Positions 1 through 6,165 of a stretch of 11,740 bases of DNA are shown here, in pieces (within the stretch, counting starts at the first letter, position 1; the number at the start of each line of letters is the position of its first letter). A program made the translations under genes and the position numbers. The DNA is from an uncultured Oscillibacter sp. (GTDB taxonomy: Bacteria; Bacillota; Clostridia; Oscillospirales; Oscillospiraceae): positions 1-11,740 of the forward strand of contig CAOJHG010000021.1 in NCBI GenBank assembly GCA_948435975.1, written 5' to 3'. The notes beneath the pieces are model-generated. The model was not told the origin of the DNA. It made no database searches and saw nothing but the letters and a program-made list of their open reading frames with translations.

Positions 1-1
1 C

Positions 2-625
2 ATCCGGGACCTGGGCGCGGCTTTGGTAGAATCCGGGGAAAATTACGACTTCTCTTTTCTCACGGCCTGTAGCTTGGCGGACAAGGAAAAGATGTACTAC
101 GTCCATCCTGTCTCTGACCGGTACACCTTGGCGGGACAAGGCACCATCGCCCTGGAGCTTCTCCGTCAGCTTCCGGACGTGGACCAGGTGATTGTCCCCA
201 TTGGCGGCGGGGGGCTCATTACCGGCATTTCCTATGCAATGAAGCAGCTAAAACCCTCAGTAAAAATCGTGGGCGTCATGCCGGAGGGCTCGGCGGTATA
301 CTGTGAATCCCGCAAAGCCGGAAAGCTGGTGACGCTGGCCCGTTCCTTCTCCATTGCCGATGCCTGTGTGCGGACCAGCGGAGAGGAGTACCTCTATCCC
401 TACATTGAGAAATACGTGGATGATTTGGTCACAGTCACAGAGGACGGCATCCGCAAGGCAATCAAGGCTGCCTGTCTCTATGGCAAACTGACTCTGGAGG
501 GCGCGGCGGCTCTGGCCCTGGCGTCTGTAATGGAGAAAAAGACCCAGCCCACAGACCGCACCGTTCTGATTTGCAGCGGCGGCAATATTGACCAATCCAT
601 CTTTGAGGACTGCCTCCGCGCCTGA
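2..625 (+). CDS. Threonine/serine dehydratase (threonine ammonia-lyase), C-terminal part; 5' end outside window
   Basis: Fold-type II PLP enzyme that deaminates threonine (and often serine) to 2-oxobutanoate (or pyruvate) plus ammonia in the cytoplasm. The frame is open to the window edge, so the start and the PLP-lysine region lie upstream; about 207 residues are visible. Seen directly: a 'VHPVSDRYTLAGQGTIALE' stretch typical of the family, then the glycine loop 'IGGGGLITGIS' that holds the PLP phosphate, and near the end 'CSGGNID', the segment beside the pyridine ring. The protein ends about 11 residues after that motif, so it has no C-terminal ACT domain. This fits a catabolic or short-form enzyme rather than the isoleucine-feedback-inhibited long IlvA. 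It converges with the LysR gene. Other members of the serine/threonine dehydratase superfamily, such as hydroxyaspartate dehydratases, cannot be excluded without the N-terminus. Confidence 0.85.
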   Translation: MRDLGAALVESGENYDFSFLTACSLADKEKMYYVHPVSDRYTLAGQGTIALELLRQLPDVDQVIVPIGGGGLITGISYAMKQLKPSVKIVGVMPEGSAVYCESRKAGKLVTLARSFSIADACVRTSGEEYLYPYIEKYVDDLVTVTEDGIRKAIKAACLYGKLTLEGAAALALASVMEKKTQPTDRTVLICSGGNIDQSIFEDCLRA

Positions 626-651
626 CGCAGCGCTCCTGCCCAAAATAAAGA

Positions 652-684
652 AAAGCTGTCCTGGGAATCTCTCAGGGCAGCTTT
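652..684 (-). terminator. Intrinsic terminator between convergent dehydratase and LysR genes
   Basis: A 12-pair inverted repeat (652-663 with 673-684, one G-T pair) surrounds a 9-base loop. Read on the minus strand it is followed by a U-rich run (TTTTCTTTATTTT), so it should stop LysR transcription; on the plus strand only UUU follows, a weaker stop for the dehydratase. The LysR stop codon (672-674) lies inside the hairpin. Confidence 0.75.
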
Positions 685-1571
685 AATTCATATGGCGGAT
701 AGGAGGCCGCGTATTCTCGAATGAACCGGCACATCTCCCGAATCGCGGGCGAAGCAGGTATGCGGCTGTTCAGCAGGAGGCAGATTCTTCGATAAATTGG
801 CGGGTGGAAGGAGTAAGCAGAGACGTTCATATGGAGCTTCTTCAAAGTCAGCTTCCCCTCCACGCAGTACCCAAGCCCGCTCTCCGCCATGGCTACCAGG
901 CAGGAATCGTCATAAGCGGTAAAGCTGGAAAAGCTGTTAATATTGATTTTCTCCAGGGTCTCGATGGCCTCCCGGCTGTAGTCCCCATCCTGCAAAATCA
1001 GCGGCAGGCCCTGGATATCCTCCGGCGTCACGTAGCCAGGATTCGCGGGCTGAAAAGAGCGATTGGTCACGCAGAGCATCTCATCCTGATACAGCTCCTC
1101 CGCCTTCAAATCCGGGGAAGGGTCCGCGTCTCCGATGCCAATATCAATCTCATGATTTGTCAGCCATTGAAAGAGCTTGGCATTACTCGCCCCGGACCGG
1201 ACCTGGATTTCAATTTGCGGATATTGTGCACGGAAGGAATTGACGATATCGGGAACCCAGTGGATGCCTGTGCTGCTCCAGGTCCCGATACGCACCAGCC
1301 CGGAATCCAGCCCTTGGAGCCTGTAAATCTGCTCCTTAAAATTATCATGTTCCCGCAGGACAGCATGAGCGTAGGGCAGCAGCGCCGCGCCAATGCCGGT
1401 CAAAAGCATGTTTTTCTGATTGCGGTAAAAGAGGGGAAACTGTAGCTGCTTCTCCAGCTTCGCCAGAGCATGGCTGACGGCAGATTTCGTCAAGTGGAGC
1501 TGACTGGCCGCAACGGTCAGGTTCCTGCACTCCGCGATAGTAACAAACATGCGATAATCAGAAAGATTCAT
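672..1571 (-). CDS. LysR-family transcriptional regulator
   Basis: A 299-residue DNA-binding regulator of normal LysR length. Residues 1-60 form the winged helix-turn-helix ('AASQLHLTKSAVSHALAKLE', recognition helix about 29-45), followed by a linker helix and a type 2 periplasmic-binding-like effector domain at about 90-290. The ATG start at 1571 is supported by a GAGGAG ribosome binding site 7 bases upstream. LysR genes usually sit divergent from their target; here the divergent neighbour is the small unrecognised gene at 1851 and the convergent one is the threonine dehydratase, so the target is not clear from context. Effector and regulon cannot be read from the sequence. The upstream gap (1572-1700) is AT-rich and holds a short ATATT/AATAT dyad that could be an autoregulatory site. 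Confidence 0.92.
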   Translation of the reverse strand: MNLSDYRMFVTIAECRNLTVAASQLHLTKSAVSHALAKLEKQLQFPLFYRNQKNMLLTGIGAALLPYAHAVLREHDNFKEQIYRLQGLDSGLVRIGTWSSTGIHWVPDIVNSFRAQYPQIEIQVRSGASNAKLFQWLTNHEIDIGIGDADPSPDLKAEELYQDEMLCVTNRSFQPANPGYVTPEDIQGLPLILQDGDYSREAIETLEKININSFSSFTAYDDSCLVAMAESGLGYCVEGKLTLKKLHMNVSAYSFHPPIYRRICLLLNSRIPASPAIREMCRFIREYAASYPPYELKLP

Positions 1572-1606
1572 GGCCCAGCTCCTCTCTTTTATATATTTTC
1601 TGCAAG

Positions 1607-1617
1607 ATATTCAATAT
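1607..1617. promoter_or_regulatory. Possible LysR autoregulatory dyad
   Basis: A perfect 5+5 dyad ATATT-C-AATAT lies 36-46 bases upstream of the LysR start, within an AT-rich promoter-like stretch. LysR proteins bind short interrupted dyads (T-N11-A type) close to their own promoters. AT-rich sequence produces such dyads by chance, so the call is weak. Confidence 0.2.
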
Positions 1618-1779
1618 TTCTGCGGCTCTTTATATACAAGACGGACAAAGCGAAATCAGCTATATTTACATCTCTCTGACTATACCACAGTCCCAGAAAA
1701 AAGTCAAAGCGGGATTCCAAACGTTCCTTTTTAGAAAAGAGTTGTCAGCTATCGCCTCGGCAGTTTCTGCAAATACATG

Positions 1780-1808
1780 TTGATATGACAGCAATCCGGT
1801 GCTATAAT
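1780..1808 (+). promoter_or_regulatory. Sigma-A-type promoter for the 120-residue gene
   Basis: -35 TTGATA (1780-1785) and a perfect -10 TATAAT (1803-1808) are separated by exactly 17 bases. Transcription should begin near 1815, giving a leader of about 36 bases that contains the ribosome binding site at 1838-1842. Confidence 0.8.
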
Positions 1809-1850
1809 CGGTTCAGCAAATCGAAGTCTGTAACATTGGAGGAATATTCT

Positions 1851-2213
1851 ATGCAGGAAGCTGTCCTAAAAATCAAAGAATTGGGCGCGCCGCCGGAGGG
1901 CTTTGAAGATGTCACTTTTCCTGGAGACAACGGGTTTCCCTCTGATGAAACGCTTGACTTGTGGGACGAATATCAAAACGCGGTATCTGCTATCACCTGT
2001 CCGGTGACATGGGAAGAGGCGGAAATCCTTATAAAGTGCTGTCCCACCGATCATATGTCTGGAATTGAATGGACATTTTTGCATTGCATCGAAAGTGTTT
2101 TTACGCCTGAGACAGCAGAAGATTTCCAGCGTCTTATTGAGAACTGCAACTCGGACATGATGAAAAATATGCTGTTGAGCCGTCTTCAAAATGATATCCA
2201 TGACAGGAACTGA
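1851..2213 (+). CDS. Small uncharacterised protein (120 residues)
   Basis: I do not recognise this protein. The frame is open from 1785, but the start is placed at the ATG at 1851, which has a GGAGG ribosome binding site 8 bases upstream and lies just after a near-consensus promoter whose transcript would start downstream of 1785. The product is soluble and acidic, with no signal peptide or membrane segment. It has an N-terminal helix, a Gly/Pro-rich stretch (residues about 12-27) and several Trp and Cys residues ('CPVTWEEAEILIKCCPTDHMSGIEWTFLHCIESVF'-like segment split over residues about 49-83), ending in predicted helices. Small, strongly expressed, monocistronic proteins of this kind are often immunity or accessory proteins, but no function is assigned. 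It faces the other unrecognised small gene at 2325-2819. Confidence 0.75.
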   Translation: MQEAVLKIKELGAPPEGFEDVTFPGDNGFPSDETLDLWDEYQNAVSAITCPVTWEEAEILIKCCPTDHMSGIEWTFLHCIESVFTPETAEDFQRLIENCNSDMMKNMLLSRLQNDIHDRN

Positions 2214-2231
2214 TGACTTCCTGTTTGCTGG

Positions 2232-2265
2232 GGAGCTGCTTGTTAAGGCGGCTCCTCTGTATTTT
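2232..2265 (+). terminator. Intrinsic terminator after the 120-residue gene
   Basis: Eight-pair stem (GGAGCTGC 2232-2239 with GCGGCTCC 2248-2255, one G-T pair), 8-base loop, followed by the T-rich TCTGTATTTT. It begins 19 bases after the stop codon. Confidence 0.65.
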
Positions 2266-2324
2266 GACGAATGACCTTCTGCAGAAAACCTCTTATCTCT
2301 TCACCGAAGGCGCAGCCGGCAATT

Positions 2325-2819
2325 TCACAGAAGCCACCCTTCATATAATTCTCTGCACACATGCTCGCAGGCCTCAGTCATTTCTCGAATCTCATCCTCA
2401 TCCATCATTTCGCTGGCGTCATACTCCATCGGCTCACGCACGAAATCCAAAATCGTCCGGTTGAGCAGCGCGTCTTCCTCCTCTTCCGCCGTAATCCGTA
2501 TTTTTCGATTGGATTCCAGCGCATCCGTCAGTTCCGCCAAATCCACCGTTCCGTTTACCCTGCACTCCAGCAGCAGCGCAGCCAGATCAGAGATCAAATC
2601 AATGGCATAGTGGATTTCCATCTCCCATCCCCCGTCAATCACAAACACACACGGCGTCTCCGGATTCCGGAAATCACCGTCCATTTGATTCAGGCCAAAA
2701 TCGGAAAAAATCTCTCTCACAGAAATTTCCGCTGTATTCTTTTCTGCCAGGTACTCCACCAGGGTCAAGCTGTCGTCAGTCCCACCGATAGACCCGCCCC
2801 AATACTTTTCTATGTACAT
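2325..2819 (-). CDS. Uncharacterised acidic protein (164 residues), possibly immunity-type
   Basis: Function not known to me. The longest frame begins at a GTG at 2840, but the ATG at 2819 is chosen because a strong GGAGGAGG ribosome binding site lies 8 bases before it, inside the longer frame. The protein has an N-terminal 'YWGGSIGGTDDSLTLVEYL' stretch (about 6-24), a central 'CVFVIDGGWEMEIHYAIDLISDLAALLLE' segment that looks like a strand plus amphipathic helix, and a very acidic C-terminal third containing EEEED and MMDEDEIREM. There is no signal peptide. The aromatic/Gly-rich start followed by an acidic helical tail reminds me of immunity proteins of polymorphic toxin systems, but this is an impression from memory and no toxin gene is nearby. 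No clear terminator follows it. Confidence 0.75.
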   Translation of the reverse strand: MYIEKYWGGSIGGTDDSLTLVEYLAEKNTAEISVREIFSDFGLNQMDGDFRNPETPCVFVIDGGWEMEIHYAIDLISDLAALLLECRVNGTVDLAELTDALESNRKIRITAEEEEDALLNRTILDFVREPMEYDASEMMDEDEIREMTEACEHVCRELYEGWLL

Positions 2820-2908
2820 TTCCGCATCCTCCTCCGGCACATTTTTGCCATCATATCATCATTATCCAGCCAGTTCAATAGGGACCGCAATTTTCCCGGT
2901 CCAATCCC

Positions 2909-2938
2909 TGGATAATCGGCCCATCCCGGTGCATACTA
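2909..2938 (+). promoter_or_regulatory. Sigma-G-like (forespore) promoter before spoVAF-like gene
   Basis: The -10 element CATACTA (2932-2938) matches the Bacillus sigma-G/sigma-F -10 pattern CATWHTA. A TGGATA element (2909-2914) 17 bases upstream differs by one base from the sigma-G -35 (TGMATA). The transcript would start near 2945, just before the ribosome binding site at 2949-2954. Forespore control is what is expected for a SpoVA/GerA-type protein. Confidence 0.5.
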
Positions 2939-2960
2939 AGCCCATTCTAGGAGGTGGAGC

Positions 2961-4379
2961 ATGAAGAAGCTATCAAATCATTACATGGAAAATGTGCGCC
3001 AGTTTGACCATCTGCTGGGGGTCGGCCGGAGCGTGGACATGGTCAGCCGGGATTATGTGATTGGAGGACGCCGGGCCCGCCTGTGGGTTATCGACGGTTA
3101 CGGCAAAGACGAAACCCTGGAGCGTATGGGAGCGTTCTGGCTGTCCCTGCCCCCGGAGCGTCTGGAGGGCCTGACAGATATGCAGGACTTTGCAGACCGT
3201 TTCATCACCTTTTCCGAGACCGACATTGCCAGCGATGTTGATGAAATTGTGACTGCCGTTTTTATGGGCAAGACGCTGCTGCTGGTGGAGGGTCTTTCCG
3301 GCGCGGCCCAGATTGACGCCAAAGATTACCCTGGCCGCAGTGTAGAGGAACCCCCTGACGGCAAGGTTCTCCGTGGCTCTCATGACGGTTTTGTGGAAGC
3401 GGTGGTGCCCAACATGGCTCTGCTCCGCCGCCGCATTCGGGACACCCATCTGACCATGGAGGGTCACAAGGTCGGCGCCCGTTCCCATACAGACGCGGTC
3501 CTCTGCTATCTGGACGACAAAGCGGACCCGGTCCTGCTGGCAGAGATTCGGAAGAAACTGCAATCCATCGACATGAATTCCCTTTCCATGGCCCAGGAGA
3601 GCGTTGCAGAGGCCATCCGCCCCAAGCAGTGGTACAATCCCTTTCCAAAGGTCCGCTACACGGAACGCCCTGACAGCGCCGCCGCCAGCATCATGGAAGG
3701 CAATGTGGTCCTGATGGTGGACAACAGCCCCTCGGTCATGATTCTGCCCACCACATTTTTCGATTTCACCCAGGAGGCCAACGAATTCTATTTTCCGCCC
3801 CTGATCGGCACCTATCTCCGTCTTCTGCGGATCGTGGTCTTCTTGGTCTCCCTGCTGATTACCCCCACCTGGTATCTGATGGTCAAGGACCCAGGCCGCC
3901 TGCCGGATTCCCTCACCTTCCTGACCTCGCCGGAGCCAGCTTCCCTGGACCTCCTATGGCAGCTATTGGTAGTGGAATTCCTTATCGACGTCCTAAAGCT
4001 GGCGTCTCTGAACACGCCGGATTCCCTGTCAAATTCCTTCTCTATGCTGGGTGCGCTGATTTTAGGCGACTTCGCGGTGCAGGCCGGCTGGCTGGGACCG
4101 GAAGTGCTGGTCTATATGGCCTTCGTCTCGGTAGCCAGCTTTGCACAGCCCAGCTATGAATTAGGCTACGCCTTCAAGCTCCTGCGGGTCGTGCTCCTGC
4201 TTGCCACCGCTGTTCTGGATGTCTGGGGCTACTGTCTGGGCATTCTGGGAATCCTCATTCTTCTGGCAACCACAAAGCCCCTTGTTGGAAAGGGCTATCT
4301 CTATCCGCTGATCCCCTTCAACGGCAAAGCGCTCCGCCGCCTGATTATCCGCGAACCCATCTGCCGGGACAACACGTGA
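2961..4379 (+). CDS. spoVAF: SpoVAF-like spore germination membrane protein (GerA family)
   Basis: A 472-residue inner spore membrane protein related to the GerA-type A subunits and closest to SpoVAF, judging by the 'ASFAQPSYELGYAFKLLR' segment (392-409). Residues about 1-280 form a soluble N-terminal region holding the family motif around 'HDGFVEAVVPNMALLRRRIRD' (141-161). The C-terminal half contains four to six membrane segments (about 287-307, 331-349, 361-377, 381-396, 404-436). The ATG at 2961 follows an AGGAGG site with 6-base spacing and a sigma-G-like promoter. In Bacillus, spoVAF belongs to the spoVA operon of genes for dipicolinic acid movement and germination; here it is a single gene with no other spoVA genes in view. 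Naming it SpoVAF rather than another GerA paralogue is likely but not proven. Confidence 0.85.
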   Translation: MKKLSNHYMENVRQFDHLLGVGRSVDMVSRDYVIGGRRARLWVIDGYGKDETLERMGAFWLSLPPERLEGLTDMQDFADRFITFSETDIASDVDEIVTAVFMGKTLLLVEGLSGAAQIDAKDYPGRSVEEPPDGKVLRGSHDGFVEAVVPNMALLRRRIRDTHLTMEGHKVGARSHTDAVLCYLDDKADPVLLAEIRKKLQSIDMNSLSMAQESVAEAIRPKQWYNPFPKVRYTERPDSAAASIMEGNVVLMVDNSPSVMILPTTFFDFTQEANEFYFPPLIGTYLRLLRIVVFLVSLLITPTWYLMVKDPGRLPDSLTFLTSPEPASLDLLWQLLVVEFLIDVLKLASLNTPDSLSNSFSMLGALILGDFAVQAGWLGPEVLVYMAFVSVASFAQPSYELGYAFKLLRVVLLLATAVLDVWGYCLGILGILILLATTKPLVGKGYLYPLIPFNGKALRRLIIREPICRDNT

Positions 4380-4402
4380 CGCCGCCATCCACACAGCAAA
4401 AA

Positions 4403-4438
4403 CCGCCCCAGCCTCTCACAAGCAGGAGACCGGGGCGG
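4403..4438 (-). terminator. Intrinsic terminator closing the SCIFF/ferredoxin side, shared with spoVAF-like gene
   Basis: A seven-pair GC stem (CCGCCCC 4403-4409 with GGGGCGG 4432-4438) is extended by further interrupted pairs towards the loop. On the minus strand it is followed by TTTTTGC, a good U-tract for terminating ferredoxin transcripts. On the plus strand the tail is CTTCTTTG, so it may also stop spoVAF transcripts less efficiently. Confidence 0.75.
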
Positions 4439-4456
4439 CTTCTTTGTGTGGGGTGC

Positions 4457-4639
4457 TTACGCTTCGATACTGATGGCGCTGACCGGGCACTCATCCCGTG
4501 CGCTCTGGGCGGAATCCAACTCGCCGCCGGGCACCTCGCCGCCATGGGCAAAGCCGTCGTCACCCATACTGAATACTGCCGGGCAGGCTCCAGCACACAG
4601 GCCGCAGCCGATACAGCTATCGTTGACTGTTGCGTTCAT
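4457..4639 (-). CDS. Small ferredoxin with one [4Fe-4S] cluster
   Basis: A 60-residue cytoplasmic electron carrier. Cluster ligands are Cys9, Cys12 and Cys15 in 'CIGCGLCAGACP' plus the remote Cys51 in 'CPVSAI', the pattern of mono-cluster bacterial and archaeal ferredoxins. Cys19 is also present at the position that forms a disulfide in some archaeal relatives, but its usual partner near the C-terminus is absent. The long acidic middle (GDDGFAHGGEVPGGELDSAQ) replaces the second cluster motif. The ATG at 4639 follows a GGAGG site 7 bases upstream. It lies 176 bases downstream of the PLP enzyme on the same strand, with no convincing promoter of its own, and a terminator follows it, so it may be the last gene of the SCIFF unit and supply electrons to the radical SAM enzyme. 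That link is inference. Confidence 0.92.
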   Translation of the reverse strand: MNATVNDSCIGCGLCAGACPAVFSMGDDGFAHGGEVPGGELDSAQSARDECPVSAISIEA

Positions 4640-4659
4640 AGTCCATCCTCCGAATCAAT

Positions 4660-4782
4660 TCAGAATACGTCCATACGGATCATCGCGGCCTTCCAAATGC
4701 TTCTGGCCGGTCCCGATGCTTCTCCGTACGCTCCTATTCTGTCCCCCTTTTTCGTTTTCAACCTCCTCGGCGTGCGCCTCAT
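4660..4782 (-). CDS. Possible small basic ORF upstream of ferredoxin (40 residues)
   Basis: An ATG frame of 40 codons fills most of the 176-base gap between the PLP enzyme and the ferredoxin. A GGTGGAG sequence lies about 11 bases before the ATG, a longish spacing. The product would be very basic at the N-terminus (MRRTPRRLKTKKG) with a mixed C-terminal half. It could be a real small protein, or the region could be an untranslated leader or intergenic motif that happens to be open. The alternative minus-strand frame also reads a protein-like tail (KHLEGRDDPYGRILN) but lacks a start codon. Low confidence. Confidence 0.2.
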   Translation of the reverse strand: MRRTPRRLKTKKGDRIGAYGEASGPARSIWKAAMIRMDVF

Positions 4783-4815
4783 TTTAACAGATTCTCCACC
4801 GCAAAGGACTACCAG

Positions 4816-6165
4816 TCAATATTCACCGCGCAAAACCTCCACCGTATCCACGCCATATCTCTGGAACAGCTCCACCGCCTCCGGACCGATTCGCTCTCCG
4901 GACACGGCGATAGGGACCGCCGGAGGACAGGACACAGTTGGCGCACCACAGACGCGGCCCAGGCTTTCCGCCGCACGGATGCTCTCCCGGGGTGCGAACA
5001 GCGCCTCCCGCACGGACAGCACCCGTTCCCCCTTCGCCAGCGGCAGAGCAGGACGGGCGATGGGCTGGCGGGTCATGGGATGCTTCAGAGCGTCCTCCAG
5101 GAATTGGAACGCCTCCTCGTCCGTGGACCCGGACGCCATCAGAACCACATAGTCCTCATCCGCGTACTCCGCCTCCACGCACCCCACCTGGAGGTATTCC
5201 GCCGTCAGGAGGCCCGACATGCCGTAGGCGGCGGCATCCAGGGTGAGCTTTAGCGGCTCGTCCCCGACGGTGCTCCAGCCCCGGCTGGGCAGCGCCGCTT
5301 TCAGCGTTTCCAGCCGTTTGACGGCATTCCGGATACGCGCCGGGCCCTCTCCGGCGAGGTAGGCGTTGCACAGGTCCAGAGAGGCCAGCGTCAAATAGGA
5401 TGGACTGGTGGAGCCGAACAGCGCCAGCGCCGCCTTAGCGTTTTCACGGAATGCCGCAGGAGCAGTTTTCGCAATGTGCAGGTACGCCCCGCCAGTGAGG
5501 ACCGGAAGGGTTTTATGGGCGGAGTCGCAGCACAGGTCCGCCCCCAGGTCCAGCGGATGACGGGAGGGCTGTAAAAACCGCAGGTAGGCCCCATGCGCGT
5601 TGTCCACCGCCAGCAGCGTCCCGTGACGATGGCACACCGCCGCCAGTCCCGCCGTATCCGCCATGTTCCCCAGATAGTCCGGACTGGTCACATAAACAGC
5701 GGCAGGCGGTGTGTCCATCCCCGACAGCATACGTTCCAGCCCCTCCGGTGTTATGGGGCAGGCGCAGAGGGAGCGGGTCTCCTCCTCCGGCCACAGCCAC
5801 ACGATCTCAAAGTCCAGCAGTGCGGCGGCGTAGACGAAGGCCTTGTGAACATTCCTGGCCGCCGCAATGACAGGAGCCGTTCCCGCAGGCCGGTTCATCA
5901 AGACCAGATACAGCATGGCCCGGATGCACTGGCTGGAGCCCTCCGTAGAATAGAAGGTCGCCCCGGAGCCAAACAGGATTGCAGCGTTCCGCTCGCTGCC
6001 CGCCAGGATACCCGACGCATCATAGAGGGAATCCGCCCCTTGAATCTCAGTGATGTCCCATTGCTCGCACCCCAGAGGGCCCTCCCCCTTGTGTCCCGGC
6101 ATGTGGAACCGGCTCATCCCCTCCCGAAGATAGCCCTGCAGAAAGTCCCAGACCGGTGTAGTCAT
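4816..6165 (-). CDS. Fold-type I PLP enzyme of the Orn/Lys/Arg decarboxylase family, coupled to scfB
   Basis: A 449-residue enzyme resembling the short Bacillus SpeA/YaaO type of amino-acid decarboxylase. Seen: the N-terminal 'FHMPGHKG' signature (20-27), 'TEGSSQCIRAM' phosphate-binding region (74-84), His108 in the ring-stacking position, Asp188 and His191 of 'VDNAHGAY', and the Schiff-base Lys218 in 'DSAHKTLPVLTGG'. The C-terminal domain 'AKGERVLSVREALF' (377-390) is also typical. The known reaction is removal of the alpha-carboxyl from arginine, lysine or ornithine to give polyamine precursors; the substrate here is not determined. A longer frame starts at 6204, but the ATG at 6165 is chosen because it overlaps the scfB stop as ATGA and has GGAGG just upstream. 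The 4-base overlap implies translational coupling with the SCIFF maturase. Confidence 0.88.
   Translation of the reverse strand: MTTPVWDFLQGYLREGMSRFHMPGHKGEGPLGCEQWDITEIQGADSLYDASGILAGSERNAAILFGSGATFYSTEGSSQCIRAMLYLVLMNRPAGTAPVIAAARNVHKAFVYAAALLDFEIVWLWPEEETRSLCACPITPEGLERMLSGMDTPPAAVYVTSPDYLGNMADTAGLAAVCHRHGTLLAVDNAHGAYLRFLQPSRHPLDLGADLCCDSAHKTLPVLTGGAYLHIAKTAPAAFRENAKAALALFGSTSPSYLTLASLDLCNAYLAGEGPARIRNAVKRLETLKAALPSRGWSTVGDEPLKLTLDAAAYGMSGLLTAEYLQVGCVEAEYADEDYVVLMASGSTDEEAFQFLEDALKHPMTRQPIARPALPLAKGERVLSVREALFAPRESIRAAESLGRVCGAPTVSCPPAVPIAVSGERIGPEAVELFQRYGVDTVEVLRGEY

Noticed and set aside
804..1445. 213-codon plus-strand frame opposite the LysR gene
   Set aside because: It lies wholly within the clear LysR coding sequence on the other strand, has no ribosome binding site and no recognisable domain.
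2361..2915. 184-codon plus-strand frame opposite the 164-residue acidic protein
   Set aside because: The minus-strand frame has a strong ribosome binding site and a protein-like composition; the plus frame is rich in His/Arg/Gln as expected of an antisense shadow, and it runs into the promoter of the spoVAF-like gene.
4376..5152. 258-codon plus-strand frame across the ferredoxin and the PLP enzyme
   Set aside because: It spans a terminator and two well-supported minus-strand genes and is Ser/Arg/Thr-rich without domains.
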